Origin: DATDIC01 sp963764525 | GTDB taxonomy: Bacteria > Pseudomonadota > Alphaproteobacteria > Acetobacterales > Acetobacteraceae | Reading direction: 5' to 3' | Length of the DNA: 64,000 nt | Assembly (NCBI GenBank): GCA_963764525.1 | Contig: CAVXTC010000035.1 | Coordinates: forward strand, 1-64,000 | Shown: piece after piece, positions 48,622 through 58,129 of the stretch | Position numbering within the stretch: position 1 is the stretch's first letter | Layout: every line of letters starts with the position of its first letter | Translations under genes and position numbers: made by a program | Notes under the pieces: generated by a model | The model's database searches: none | What the model was told of the DNA's origin: nothing | The model's input: only the letters and a program-made list of their open reading frames with translations

Positions 48622-49779
48622 ATGTCCGTCGTGATCTCACGACCGGCGCCGGCCGAGGCCGCGTGGTTCCGCACTGAACACGATGGCGACACCTTCCGCC
48701 TGATCGTCGGCGGCTTCTGGGTCATCAGCGAGGCGCGCCGGATGGACCCGTTGCTGAAGGCGGTCGATCCCACGGGCCATGCGCGCATCGAGATCGATTG
48801 TCGAACGCTTGAGCGGCTCGATACGGTCGGTGCCTGGCTGCTGCTGCGCACCGGGCGTGCGTTCCGGCATGCGGGCTTCACGGTTCAGCCGGTCAACGTG
48901 CGCGAGGAATATCGCGCTCTGGTCCACACCATCGACTATGAATGCACGGCGCCGCCGGTCGAGCTGCCGCCACCGCATACCTTCACGGATCGGCTGGAGC
49001 GCATCGGCCGTGGCCTGTGCCACGCGCTGCATCAGGCCTATTTGCTGGTCGGTTTCTTTGGCCTCGTTGCTTACGAGACGGTCGCCACCATCCTGCAGCC
49101 GCGCCGGTTGCGCGTCGCGGCGCTGTTCCATCAGATCGAGGCGACCGGCCTGAACGCGCTGCCGATCATCGGGCTGCTGTCCTTCCTGATCGGTGTCGTC
49201 GTCGCCTACCAGGGGGCCGGCCAGTTGCGCCAGTTCGGGGTGGAGGTGTTTACCGTCAATCTGCTCGCCGTCGGCATCTTGCGCGAGCTCGGCGGGCTGA
49301 TGGCCGCGATCATCGTGGCCGGGCGATCGGGCTCGGCGTTCACGGCGCAGATCGGCACGATGAAGGTCAACGAGGAGCTCGACGCAATCGAGACCTCGGG
49401 TCTCAGCACGACCGAGGTGCTGGTGCTGCCGCGCCTGCTGGGCCTGATCATCACGCTGCCGCTGCTGACATTCTATTCCAACATCATGGGCCTGATCGGC
49501 GGCATGGTGATGTGTTATTTCGATCTCAGTATCACCATCCCGGCCTATCTGGATCAGCTTCGCGGCGCGGTGGTCGGCTGGACGTTCTGGGTCGGCCTGA
49601 TCAAGGCGCCCGTGTTCGCGTTCATCATCGGCCTGGTCGGCTGCTACCAGGGATTGCACGTCGAACGCAATGCGTCGAGCGTCGGCAGGCTGACCACGCA
49701 GGCGGTGGTGGAATCGATCTTCCTGGTCATCGTCGCCGACGCGGTCTTCTCGATCCTGTTCTCGATGCTGGGGATATGA
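48622..49779 (+). CDS. MlaE-type lipid ABC transporter permease with N-terminal STAS domain
   Basis: 385 residues. Residues ~20-105 form a STAS-like domain (IEIDCRTLERLDTVGAWLL). Residues ~125-385 are the MlaE permease with NALPIIGLLSFLIGVVVAYQGA, GRSGSAFTAQIGTMKVNEELDAIETSG and LPLLTFYSNIMGLIGG. It moves phospholipid between the inner membrane and periplasmic MCE protein. The stop overlaps the ATPase start (ATGA). Confidence 0.92.
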   Translation: MSVVISRPAPAEAAWFRTEHDGDTFRLIVGGFWVISEARRMDPLLKAVDPTGHARIEIDCRTLERLDTVGAWLLLRTGRAFRHAGFTVQPVNVREEYRALVHTIDYECTAPPVELPPPHTFTDRLERIGRGLCHALHQAYLLVGFFGLVAYETVATILQPRRLRVAALFHQIEATGLNALPIIGLLSFLIGVVVAYQGAGQLRQFGVEVFTVNLLAVGILRELGGLMAAIIVAGRSGSAFTAQIGTMKVNEELDAIETSGLSTTEVLVLPRLLGLIITLPLLTFYSNIMGLIGGMVMCYFDLSITIPAYLDQLRGAVVGWTFWVGLIKAPVFAFIIGLVGCYQGLHVERNASSVGRLTTQAVVESIFLVIVADAVFSILFSMLGI

Positions 49780-50831
49780 GCGACACCGCTGCGGCCATCC
49801 GGGTCCGCGGGCTGGTGACCAGGCTCGGCGGCCACGTTCTGCACGACCATATCGATCTTGATGTGCTGCATGGGGAGATTTTGGGCGTGGTCGGCGGCTC
49901 CGGCACCGGCAAGTCGGTTCTTCTGCGCTCGATCATCGGGCTGCAGCAACCGGCCGAGGGCAACATCGAGGTGCTGGGTCAGAACATCGCCGATCTCGAC
50001 GGCGACGCGCTGGTGCGGCTGCAAATCCGCTGGGGCGTGCTGTTTCAGGACGGCGCCTTGTTCAGCGATCAGACCGTGGCGCAGAACGTCCAGGTGCCGC
50101 TCCGCGAGCACACCGATCTGCCGCAGCAACTGATGGACGAGATCGCCTCGGTCAAGCTCAGCATGGTCGGGCTGCCGCCCGATGCCGCCAAGAACTATCC
50201 ATCAGAACTATCCGGCGGCATGCGCAAGCGGGCTGGCCTTGCCCGGGCGCTGGCGCTTGATCCGGAGCTGTTGTTTCTGGACGAACCGACCGCCGGTCTG
50301 GACCCGATCGCCGCTGCGCAATTCGACGAGCTTGTACGCGAGCTGCAGCAGAGCCTTCGCCTGACGGTCTTCATGGTGACGCACGACATCGACACGCTAC
50401 GGGCGACGACCGACCGCATCGCCGTGCTGGTCGATCGCAAGATCAAGATCGGCACCATTGCCAGTCTGATCCATGATGCGCATCCCTGGATCCATGAATA
50501 TTTCACCGGCGTGCGCGGCCGCGCCGCGCTTGGCGTCGTGATCGGAGAGCAGCGGCATGGAGACACGGGCGAATTACGTTGCCGTCGGCGCCTTCGTGCT
50601 GTTCGTGCTGGCCGGCATCTTCGTCGCGGCCCTATGGCTGGCACGCGTGCAATTCCAGACCGAGTACAAATATTACGAAACCCATGTTCCCGGCCCGGTG
50701 ACCGGGCTGGGATCGGGCGCACTGGTCCGGCTGAACGGCATCGAGGTCGGGCGCGTCATCCGTATCGAGCAGGATCCGAAGGATCCGCAGCTTGTCAGGT
50801 TGGTCTTGGAGGTCCGCGAACTCCGTGGTGA
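49776..50831 (+). CDS. MlaF-type lipid ABC transporter ATPase (3' end uncertain)
   Basis: ATG at 49776 in an ATGA overlap with the permease. Walker A GGSGTGKS at residues 40-47, signature LSGGM at 145-149, Walker B ELLFLDEP at 164-171. ATPase homology ends at about YFTGVRGRAAL (near 50530), roughly 255 residues, the normal size. Beyond that the frame runs through the start of the MCE gene in the wrong phase to a TAG at 50829-50831. A lost base or lost stop near 50540 is the likely reason, so the true end is probably just before or at 50557. Confidence 0.82.
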   Translation: MSDTAAAIRVRGLVTRLGGHVLHDHIDLDVLHGEILGVVGGSGTGKSVLLRSIIGLQQPAEGNIEVLGQNIADLDGDALVRLQIRWGVLFQDGALFSDQTVAQNVQVPLREHTDLPQQLMDEIASVKLSMVGLPPDAAKNYPSELSGGMRKRAGLARALALDPELLFLDEPTAGLDPIAAAQFDELVRELQQSLRLTVFMVTHDIDTLRATTDRIAVLVDRKIKIGTIASLIHDAHPWIHEYFTGVRGRAALGVVIGEQRHGDTGELRCRRRLRAVRAGRHLRRGPMAGTRAIPDRVQILRNPCSRPGDRAGIGRTGPAERHRGRARHPYRAGSEGSAACQVGLGGPRTPW

Positions 50832-51499
50832 TCCGCACCGACGCCGTGGCGTCGCTCGAGACCCTGGGGCTCACCGGCGTCAGCTATGTCGAGATCTCAG
50901 GCGGCACGCTGAGCTCGCCGCCGCTGGTGGCTGCCAAGGGGCAGGAGTACCCGACCATCGCATCGCGGCCATCCTCGCTGCAGGCGGTGTTCAACAACGC
51001 GCCGGAGCTGTTGGCGCGGCTGCTGGTCATCTCCGACCGGCTTGCATCGGTGCTGGATGAGAAGAATCGCCGGGCTCTTGCAGAAACGCTGGGGAACATT
51101 CGCGATACCACTTCGGTGTTCGCCCGTCGCAGCCGGGACATCGACCAGCTTATCACCGATGGTGACCTGACCATGCATAATCTCGCGCTTGCCAGCACCA
51201 CCCTGCAGTCCATCCTGGGCAAGCTCGATCACACGTCCGACAAAGCCGATGGACTGGTCGTCGCGGCGAATGACGCGGTCCGTCAGGCGACGAAGCTGGC
51301 GGCCGATCTCGATGCGGTCGTGGTGTCCAGCAGGCCGGGGCTGCACGACCTGAGCACCAACGGGGTCGAGCAACTGACCGCGCTGCTGGGCGACGCACGC
51401 CACCTGATCGCCAGCCTCGACCGTGTCTCGACGGCGCTCGAGCGCGACCCCAGCCGCTTCCTGTTCGGCGAGCATCGCCAGGGATACACGCCGAGATGA
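50557..51499 (+). CDS. MCE/MlaD-type periplasmic lipid-binding protein (frame broken once)
   Basis: The ATG at 50557 follows GGAGAG. It opens METRANYVAVGAFVLFVLAGIFVAALWLA (anchor helix), then the MCE domain (VPGPVTGLGSGALVRLNGIEVGRV). A break near 50818 leads into NSVVIRTDAVASLETLGLTG and on to IASRPSSLQAVFNNAPEL. Helical C-terminus to 51499, ~313 residues. It forms the hydrophobic channel of the lipid transporter. Its end overlaps the lipoprotein gene. Confidence 0.88.
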
Positions 51500-52122
51500 T
51501 GGGCCTGTCGCGCCGCCACGTCCTTGGCGCCGCTGCCTGCCTGGCACCACTCGCCGGGTGCAGCTTGCTGTTCCCGCCGTCCGCACCGCAGCTTTATCGG
51601 CTGACGCCGCGGACCGCTGGTGCGTCGCACGGACCGCCGGTACGCTTGCAGCTTGTCGTTGATGTTCCGGTGGCGCCCGAAAGCCTCGACACCGACCGGA
51701 TCGCGCTTACGCGCAACCGGACGACGCTTGACTATTTCGCCGGTACGGTCTGGACCGATCGTGCGCCGCTGCTGCTGCAGGGATTGCTGGTTGAAGCGTT
51801 CGAGAACAGCGGGCGGATCGTTGCGGTGGGTCGCGACACGAGCGGGCTCAATCCCGATTACCTGCTGGAAACGGAACTGCGCGAATTCGACGCGCGCTAT
51901 ATGGGTAGCGGCGAACAGGTGCCGACGGTCGTCGTGAGTTTATTCGTCGAACTGGTGAAGATGCCGGATCGCAAGGTCATCGGCAGCATGCTGGCGGCCG
52001 AACAGGCGCCTGCGGCGCGCAACGATGTCGGCAGTGTCGTGGAGGCGTTCGATGCGGCGGCGGGCGAGGTTGTTACGAAAGTAGTGAACTGGACGTTGGG
52101 TGTGATGGTTCGCGGCAAATGA
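51496..52122 (+). CDS. ABC-type transport auxiliary lipoprotein (PqiC-like)
   Basis: 208 residues from an ATG at 51496 that overlaps the MCE gene stop. Signal with lipobox LAGC (Cys22). The mature part matches the ABC_trans_aux family (YRLTPR..., NRTTLDYFAGTVWTDRAPLLLQ). Such outer-membrane lipoproteins partner MCE transporters. Last gene of the run that starts at 46816. Confidence 0.88.
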   Translation: MMGLSRRHVLGAAACLAPLAGCSLLFPPSAPQLYRLTPRTAGASHGPPVRLQLVVDVPVAPESLDTDRIALTRNRTTLDYFAGTVWTDRAPLLLQGLLVEAFENSGRIVAVGRDTSGLNPDYLLETELREFDARYMGSGEQVPTVVVSLFVELVKMPDRKVIGSMLAAEQAPAARNDVGSVVEAFDAAAGEVVTKVVNWTLGVMVRGK

Positions 52123-52238
52123 CATCGAGCGACAAACCGGTGACGGCCTGCAGGCAAGCTCACGGCCATGATGCCATGGACGGGCGGGTGTGTTCGCCAT
52201 CAATGTGACCTTGCAACCCGATTGAGCCCATCGAAGCC

Positions 52239-53063
52239 ATGACGAACCTGTTTGATCTGACCGGCCGCGCCGCGGTGATTACCGGCAGCGCCCAGGGCAT
52301 GGGCCGCGCCATGGCAACCGCACTGGCCGAGGCCGGCGCCGACCTTGTGCTGCTGGACCGCAACGCGGCCGGTATTGAGGCGACGGCGCGCGCCATCCGC
52401 CAGCTCGGCCGCAAGGCGCTGCCGATCGCCGGAGACGTGACCGACACCGACCATATCGACCGTGTGTTTGCCACCGTGGACCGCGAATTCGGGCGACTGG
52501 ATATCCTGGGCAATGTGGCTGGTGAGGCCAAGGGCGGCGCGGCGGAGGACATGGCGCTGGCGGATATCCGCGCGACGTTCCACAACCTGGTGATCGGCCG
52601 CTACTACACCTGCCAGCTTGCCGGTCGGCGGATGCTGGCGCAGGGCAAGGGAAGTATCATAAACATCGGTTCCATCGCCGGCGTGTCGTCGCTGGGGCGG
52701 GCGCAGTCGGTGTATGGCATGGCGATGGCTGCGGTGATCCAGATGACGCGTGAGCTGAGCACCGAATGGGCCGGGCGCGGCGTGCGGGTGAACTGCATTC
52801 TGCCGGCCCAGGTGTTGGGGGCCAACGGGCTTGGGCCACGCATGGAGGCCGATCCGTGGCTGCGCGATACGTTTCTGCGCGGCATCCCAGCGGGGCGGTT
52901 TGGGGAGCCCGACGATATCAAGGGTCTATCGGTGCTGCTGGCGTCGGATGCGGCAGACTGGATCACCGGGGCGGCGATTCCGATGGATGGCGGCAATCTG
53001 GCGATGAACGGCGGCGGTGGGCTGCTGGGGCCTATCATCGAGAGGTATGGGGTGAAGCGGTGA
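52239..53063 (+). CDS. SDR-family oxidoreductase lacking the catalytic lysine
   Basis: 274 residues, classical short-chain dehydrogenase fold. Cofactor loop TGSAQGMG is at residues 15-22, Asp for adenine in GDVTD, NVAG (for NNAG) at 92-95, Ser145 and Tyr159. The YxxxK lysine is Met163 (YGMAMAAV), and the codon is a clear ATG. The remaining pattern (NCILPAQV, GRFGEPDDI) is normal. Loss of Lys should cripple ordinary proton relay, so it may be a binding protein or a divergent enzyme. The 3' end is part of a tandem duplication. Confidence 0.85.
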   Translation: MTNLFDLTGRAAVITGSAQGMGRAMATALAEAGADLVLLDRNAAGIEATARAIRQLGRKALPIAGDVTDTDHIDRVFATVDREFGRLDILGNVAGEAKGGAAEDMALADIRATFHNLVIGRYYTCQLAGRRMLAQGKGSIINIGSIAGVSSLGRAQSVYGMAMAAVIQMTRELSTEWAGRGVRVNCILPAQVLGANGLGPRMEADPWLRDTFLRGIPAGRFGEPDDIKGLSVLLASDAADWITGAAIPMDGGNLAMNGGGGLLGPIIERYGVKR

Positions 53064-53585
53064 GGCTACTGTGAGAACAGGAAAGCAATAACGCAGATGC
53101 ACACTGATGAGGCGGATGCACGCTGATAAATCAGTGCTGCCAGATTCGCCTGCGGCAACGGGCCGCAGGGTCGTTGATTGGGCGGCTGGCGGCGCCGTCG
53201 TGTTCAGGTCCTGATCTGTGTGGCGTCCGCTTCATCAGCGTGCATCAGCGTTTTCGCTTTCTTTCCCATCGGATGCGGCAGACTGGATCACCGGGGCGGC
53301 CATTCCGATGGCGGGACTGGCGATGAGCGGCGGCGGCGCGTTGTTGCGGCCGATCATCGAGAGATATCGGGTGAAGCGGTGAGACTGGTCTGAGAACAGG
53401 AAAGCAATAACGCGGATGCACACTGATGAGCGGATGCACACAGATAATCGGTGCTGCCAGATCGCTTGTGGCAACGGCCGCAGGGTCGTTGATTGGCGCT
53501 CGCGGCACCGTCGTGTTCAGGCCCTATCTGTGTGCATCCACCTCATCAGCGTGCATCTGCGTTATTGCTTTCGTTCTGTCCCATC
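52944..53585. repeat. Tandem duplication of the SDR 3' end plus downstream sequence
   Basis: Copy 1 (52944-53268) and copy 2 (53269 to about 53585) align through GATGCGGCAGACTGGATCACC, GAGAACAGGAAAGCAATAACGC, GGCCGCAGGGTCGTTGATTG and CATCGGATG/GAGG. Unit length is ~320 bp with small indels. Copy 2 contains a broken repeat of the last ~30 SDR codons. Inside each copy lie shorter GCGGATGCACACTGATG-like words. Confidence 0.85.
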
Positions 53586-53805
53586 GGAGGACGTTGCATT
53601 GCCTGAACGCGAACGTACCGACCATTCCAGCGGCGGGAGCATCCCTGGCCCTCGCCACGATAAAATCGTTGCCGAAGGTACCGGCGAGGGATACAATCCG
53701 GTTTGAGCTGCCGGAACCGTCGGCCGTCCTGGGACTATCGGCCGGGGGAACGCCACGAGCGTCGGCCTGCGGGCCGACCGCAGTCAGTGCGGCGCAGGAG
53801 GCGAC

Positions 53806-55461
53806 ATGGAATATCCTTATGATCTCGGCCGCTACTCACGGACTGTGACCACCACCTCGGCTGAGGCTCAACGCTGGTTCGACCGTGGCCTCAACTGGTG
53901 CTTCGGCTACCACCATGAGGAAGCGATTGCCTGCTTCGAAAAGGCGCTGGAGGCCGACCCGAACTGTGCGATGGCCCATTGGGGCATCGGCTACGCCGCC
54001 GGGCCGAATTACAACTTTCCCTGGGATCTGATGGACGCTGCCGGCAAGGCAGCGGCGCTCGCTCGCGCCCATCATTCCACCCGCGCCGCCTTCGCGTTGG
54101 CTGGCGGCGTCACCTCGCCGGAACGCGCGTTGATTGAGGCGCTGCCGGCCCGCTATCCACAGCGCGACCCCATCGAGGACCAGCGCCCCTGGAACGACGC
54201 CTTCGCCGACGCCATGCGCCTTGTTCACCGGGCGCATCCCGATGACCTCGATCTGCGCGCCATCTTCGCAGAAGCGATCCTCAATCGTACACCCTGGCTC
54301 ATGTGGGATCTGAAAACCGGCCAGCCCGCGCCCGGCGCCGGCACGGCCGAAGCGCGCGAGGTGCTCGAGTCCGCTTTCCGCGATCTGCCTGAGGCAATGA
54401 GCCATCCCGGCCTTCTGCACCTCCATGTCCACCTGATGGAGATGTCACCGCATCCGGAAGCCGCCTTAGCGACCGGCGATCGGCTGCGCGAGATCAGCCC
54501 CGACATGGGCCACCTGGTGCACATGCCGACCCACATCGACATTCAGTGCGGCCACTACCGCGACGCGATGCACTGGAATCAGAAAGCGATCGTTGCCGAT
54601 CGCAAGTTTTACGATCTGGTTGGGCCGATGAACTTCTATTCGGGCTATCGGATACACAACTATCACTTCGCCGCTTACGGCGCGATGTTCCTTGGTCAGT
54701 ACACGCCCGCCATCGCCGCCGTCAACGAGCTGATGCAGACCATGCCGGAGGCGTTTCTGCGCATTCCCTCGCCGCCGATGGCGGATTTCTTCGAGGGTTA
54801 TGTTTCCATCCGGCAGCACGTGCTTATCCGTTTCGGCAAATGGCGCGAGATCATCGCGCAGGATCTGCCTGATGACCGTGACCTGTACTGCAACACCGTG
54901 GCGATGATGCACTACGCCCGGGGCGTCGCCCACGCCGCGCTGGGCGAGGTTCCGGCGGCCGAGGCCGAACAGGTGTTGTTCCGTCAGACCGCGAAACTTG
55001 TGCCGAAGTCCCGGCAAATCCACAACGTGCCCTGCGTGCAGTTACTGGCCATCGCCGAGCAGATGCTGGAGGGCGAGATCGCCTATCGACGCGGCGAGTA
55101 CGACGCCGCCTTCGCCCGTCTCCGCGACGCCATCGCGCTGGAGGACGACCTGCCGTACGACGAGCCTTGGGGCTGGATGCAGCCGATCCGCCACGCGCTC
55201 GGTGCGCTGCTGCTGGAGCAAGGCCGCGCGGCGGAGGCCGAGGCGGTCTATCGCGAGGATCTCGGCCTGGCCGGCGCGTTGCCCCGTGCGCAGATCCATC
55301 CGGACAATTTGTGGGCTCTTCGTGGACTGCTCGACTGCCTCGAGCGGCGCGGCGAGACCGCCGAGGCCGCGCTTATTCGACAGCGCGTGAAATTCGCTGC
55401 AGCCCGCGCCGACCTGCCGGTATCGGTGTCCTGCTTCTGCGCTGGCGCCAGGGCTGCCTGA
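53806..55461 (+). CDS. Tetratricopeptide-repeat protein
   Basis: 551 residues, no signal peptide. TPR units are recognisable at about residues 19-55 (WFDRGLNWCFGYHHEEAIACFEKALEADPN), ~255-285, and 420-500 (YRRGEYDAAFARLRDAIAL, LLLEQGRAAEAEAVYREDL). This layout is seen in cytoplasmic TPR proteins of ~550 residues. It presumably acts as a binding scaffold; partner unknown. The gene stands alone after the duplicated region, start ATG 53806. Confidence 0.85.
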   Translation: MEYPYDLGRYSRTVTTTSAEAQRWFDRGLNWCFGYHHEEAIACFEKALEADPNCAMAHWGIGYAAGPNYNFPWDLMDAAGKAAALARAHHSTRAAFALAGGVTSPERALIEALPARYPQRDPIEDQRPWNDAFADAMRLVHRAHPDDLDLRAIFAEAILNRTPWLMWDLKTGQPAPGAGTAEAREVLESAFRDLPEAMSHPGLLHLHVHLMEMSPHPEAALATGDRLREISPDMGHLVHMPTHIDIQCGHYRDAMHWNQKAIVADRKFYDLVGPMNFYSGYRIHNYHFAAYGAMFLGQYTPAIAAVNELMQTMPEAFLRIPSPPMADFFEGYVSIRQHVLIRFGKWREIIAQDLPDDRDLYCNTVAMMHYARGVAHAALGEVPAAEAEQVLFRQTAKLVPKSRQIHNVPCVQLLAIAEQMLEGEIAYRRGEYDAAFARLRDAIALEDDLPYDEPWGWMQPIRHALGALLLEQGRAAEAEAVYREDLGLAGALPRAQIHPDNLWALRGLLDCLERRGETAEAALIRQRVKFAAARADLPVSVSCFCAGARAA

Positions 55462-55603
55462 GCGGCAAGCGGCGGCGACACTTGGGCGTTGTCTGCCGCA
55501 TCGGTGGAGTTGCCGCTATGGGTGACGGTGCTTCAGGCGGCAGCCGGCTGAGGCTCGATGCGAGGGATGTTCGCCAGCGCCGGACGCGCGTCCGATCAGC
55601 CTG

Positions 55604-57658
55604 TCACCCCGCCAGCAGCGTCCGCATCGCCTCCCACTGGCCGAACAGCCGCAGCAGCACCCGGATCGCCCGCCCCCGATCTCCGGTCAGCCCCGGGTCC
55701 TTCTCCACCAGCAGGGCGGCGTCCTGGTGCGCCATGTGCAGCAGCCCCTCATGCTCCACCGGGTCGGCCAGCCGGAACCCCGGCGCCCCCGCCTGCCTGG
55801 TGCCCAGCATGTCTCCCCCGCCGCGCAGCCGGAAATCGGCGTCGGCGATGGCGAACCCGTCCTCGGTGTCACGCAGCAGCACCAGCCGCCGGCGAGCCGT
55901 CTCGGCCAGCCCGTCCTCGTGCAGCAGCAGGCAGAAGCTGGCCTCTGCCCCGCGCCCGATCCGGCCGCGCAACTGGTGCAGTTGCGCCAGCCCGAACCGC
56001 TCGGCGTGCTCGATCACCATGATGCTGGCGGTCGGCACATCGACGCCGACCTCCACCACGGTGGTCGCCACCAGCAGTCGCACGCGGCCGGCGGCGAAGC
56101 CGGCCAGCGCGGCATCCCGGGCCTCGGCCGGCATCTGCCCGTGCGCCAGCCCCACCGCCTCGCCGAACCGCGCATGCAGGTCGGCGAACCGGGCCTCGGC
56201 GGCTGCCACGTCGAGCACCAGGCTCTCGGCCACCAGTGGGCAGACCCAATAGACCTGCGCGCCGTCCTCCAGCTTGCGGGTCAGTCCGTCCACCACCCCC
56301 GGCAACGTGGCCAGGGAATGCAACGTCGTGCGCACCGGCCCCCGTCCGGCCGGCTTTTCGGTCAACCGGCTGACCTCCATTTCTCCCCACTGGGTCAGCA
56401 ACAGCGTGCGGGGGATTGGCGTCGCCGTCATGACAAGCACGTCGCTTTCCCGCCCTTTCTCGCCCAACAGCAGCCGCTGGGCGACGCCGAACCGGTGCTG
56501 CTCGTCGATAACAGCCACGCCGAGGTCGCGGAACACCACGCTTTCCTGGAACAGCGCGTGGGTGCCCACCACCATGCGCACGGAGCCATCCGCCAGTGCG
56601 CGCAGCAGCCGCGTGCGCGCACCGCCCTTCACGCCGCCGGTCAGCAGCGCCACCGGTTCGGGGGACAGCCCCGACAATGTGCGGTGGTGCTGCTTGGCCA
56701 GCACCTCGGTGGGCGCCATCAGCGCGGCCTGGGCGCCGGCCTCGACCGCACGCAGCATGGCCAGCAGCGCCACCAGCGTCTTGCCGGACCCGACATCGCC
56801 CTGCAGCAGCCGCAGCATCCGCCGCGGCGCGCTCAGGTCGGCGTCGATCTCCGCCAACGCGAAAAGCTGCGATGGCGTGGGGGGATGGCCGAACCGGGCG
56901 AGCGCCCGGGCCCGCAGGGCGCCATCGCCGTCGAGCGTCCGGCCCGGCCGGGCCCGCACCCGTCCGCGCACCACCTGCACGGCCACCTGGCCGGCCAGCA
57001 GCTCGTCGTAGGCGAGCCGGGCGCGCGGGCGCCCATCGGGCAGTTCCACCGGCGCCTGCAGAGCGCGCAATGCCTCGACGAAGCCCGGCCAGCGCTCGCG
57101 TCGCAACAACGCCGCATCGTGCCATTCCGGCAGCTCCGGCAGGCAGGCCAGCGCCTGGGTCATGGCCGCCGCCACCTGGCGCGGCCACAGCCCGGCAGTC
57201 AGCGGCCAGACCGGCTCGATCGCCGGGAGCCGCTCGGGGTGGGCGGCGGGGACAACATGGTCGGGGTGCGGCATGGTCAGCCGGTCGGCGAAGCGTTCCA
57301 GCTTGCCGGAAACCAGCAGCTTGGCGCCGACGGGCGTTTGCTTCTCGCGGCCGGAGCGAAAGAACACCAATTCGGCGAAGCCGGTGCCATCGAACACCAC
57401 CACGCGCCAGGGCTGGCGTTCGTTGGCGGGCGGTTCGTGGCGCACCACGTCCACTTCGAGCGTGACGATCTGGCCGGGTTGCGCCGTCGCGATGGTCGGG
57501 CGGGCGCGGCGGTCCAAGTACGATTCGGGGAGGTGGAACAGCAGGTCCAGCACGCGTTCGCCGCCGAGCGCGCGGGCCAGCAGGGTCGCGACCGTGGGGC
57601 CGACGCCGCGGAGTGTCGTCAGTCCGGCGAAGAGGGGCGCGAGGGGGTCGGAGGACAC
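55604..57658 (-). CDS. recG: ATP-dependent DNA helicase RecG
   Basis: 684 residues, intact. N-terminal wedge/OB domain (from about residue 55) with LRGVGPTVATLLARALG. Helicase motifs: Walker A GDVGSGKT (287-294), DEQH (385-388), the TATPIPRTL motif, and QLRGRIGRG near the C-terminal helicase lobe. RecG remodels stalled replication forks and Holliday junctions. It is divergent from sdhE-mfd with the VapBC-like pair and a small ORF between. Confidence 0.96.
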   Translation of the reverse strand: MSSDPLAPLFAGLTTLRGVGPTVATLLARALGGERVLDLLFHLPESYLDRRARPTIATAQPGQIVTLEVDVVRHEPPANERQPWRVVVFDGTGFAELVFFRSGREKQTPVGAKLLVSGKLERFADRLTMPHPDHVVPAAHPERLPAIEPVWPLTAGLWPRQVAAAMTQALACLPELPEWHDAALLRRERWPGFVEALRALQAPVELPDGRPRARLAYDELLAGQVAVQVVRGRVRARPGRTLDGDGALRARALARFGHPPTPSQLFALAEIDADLSAPRRMLRLLQGDVGSGKTLVALLAMLRAVEAGAQAALMAPTEVLAKQHHRTLSGLSPEPVALLTGGVKGGARTRLLRALADGSVRMVVGTHALFQESVVFRDLGVAVIDEQHRFGVAQRLLLGEKGRESDVLVMTATPIPRTLLLTQWGEMEVSRLTEKPAGRGPVRTTLHSLATLPGVVDGLTRKLEDGAQVYWVCPLVAESLVLDVAAAEARFADLHARFGEAVGLAHGQMPAEARDAALAGFAAGRVRLLVATTVVEVGVDVPTASIMVIEHAERFGLAQLHQLRGRIGRGAEASFCLLLHEDGLAETARRRLVLLRDTEDGFAIADADFRLRGGGDMLGTRQAGAPGFRLADPVEHEGLLHMAHQDAALLVEKDPGLTGDRGRAIRVLLRLFGQWEAMRTLLAG

Positions 57659-57821
57659 GGCGGGCGGTATGAACGGCTCGGCCGGATTTTGCGAGGGTGG
57701 GCGGGGTGCGGGAGGAATTCCCTCGGCCCGCTGCAGGGCCGGGGGTCGGTGGCCCTTTCGGGCATGCTTCGGTGGCCTGACGACGCCAGGGTCCCGCCGC
57801 GGTTACGAGAAGGGGAGAGCG

Positions 57822-58007
57822 ATGTGGTTGAAGGACTGGCAAACTTTCATCGCCGGCATCCTCGCGATTGCTGGCGGCTTCATCGGCGGATTGACCGTTT
57901 GGCGACAAACAAAACTGATCGAGAAACGCGAGCAAGTGAGAATGGACCGACAGCATTCGGCGGGCGCGCGCAGTTATGCCCTTGGCGTGCTGCTTTCGCC
58001 GGGTTAG
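57822..58007 (+). CDS. Small single-span membrane protein
   Basis: 61 residues, ATG at 57822 behind AGGGGAG. One membrane helix (FIAGILAIAGGFIGGLTVW) then a charged region (KLIEKREQVRMDRQH). The sequence looks like the start of longer two-domain membrane proteins of this type, so the C-terminus could be truncated by a frame break. Unknown function. Confidence 0.5.
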   Translation: MWLKDWQTFIAGILAIAGGFIGGLTVWRQTKLIEKREQVRMDRQHSAGARSYALGVLLSPG

Positions 58008-58129
58008 TTACGTCGGTGCCGGTTGTATCACCGCAATAGCAGACTCGTCCAACAGCTCCGACGACCTACCCGGCAGCGCGCGGGTCAGATGCGCCAAGAC
58101 TGCTCGCGCGATCCGGCGACGCCCGCACC

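Noticed and set aside
55727..58039. 770-codon forward frame opposite recG
   Set aside because: recG is intact and fully motif-supported; the opposing frame has no protein character. Only its last part (57822-58007) has an independent start and site and was kept.
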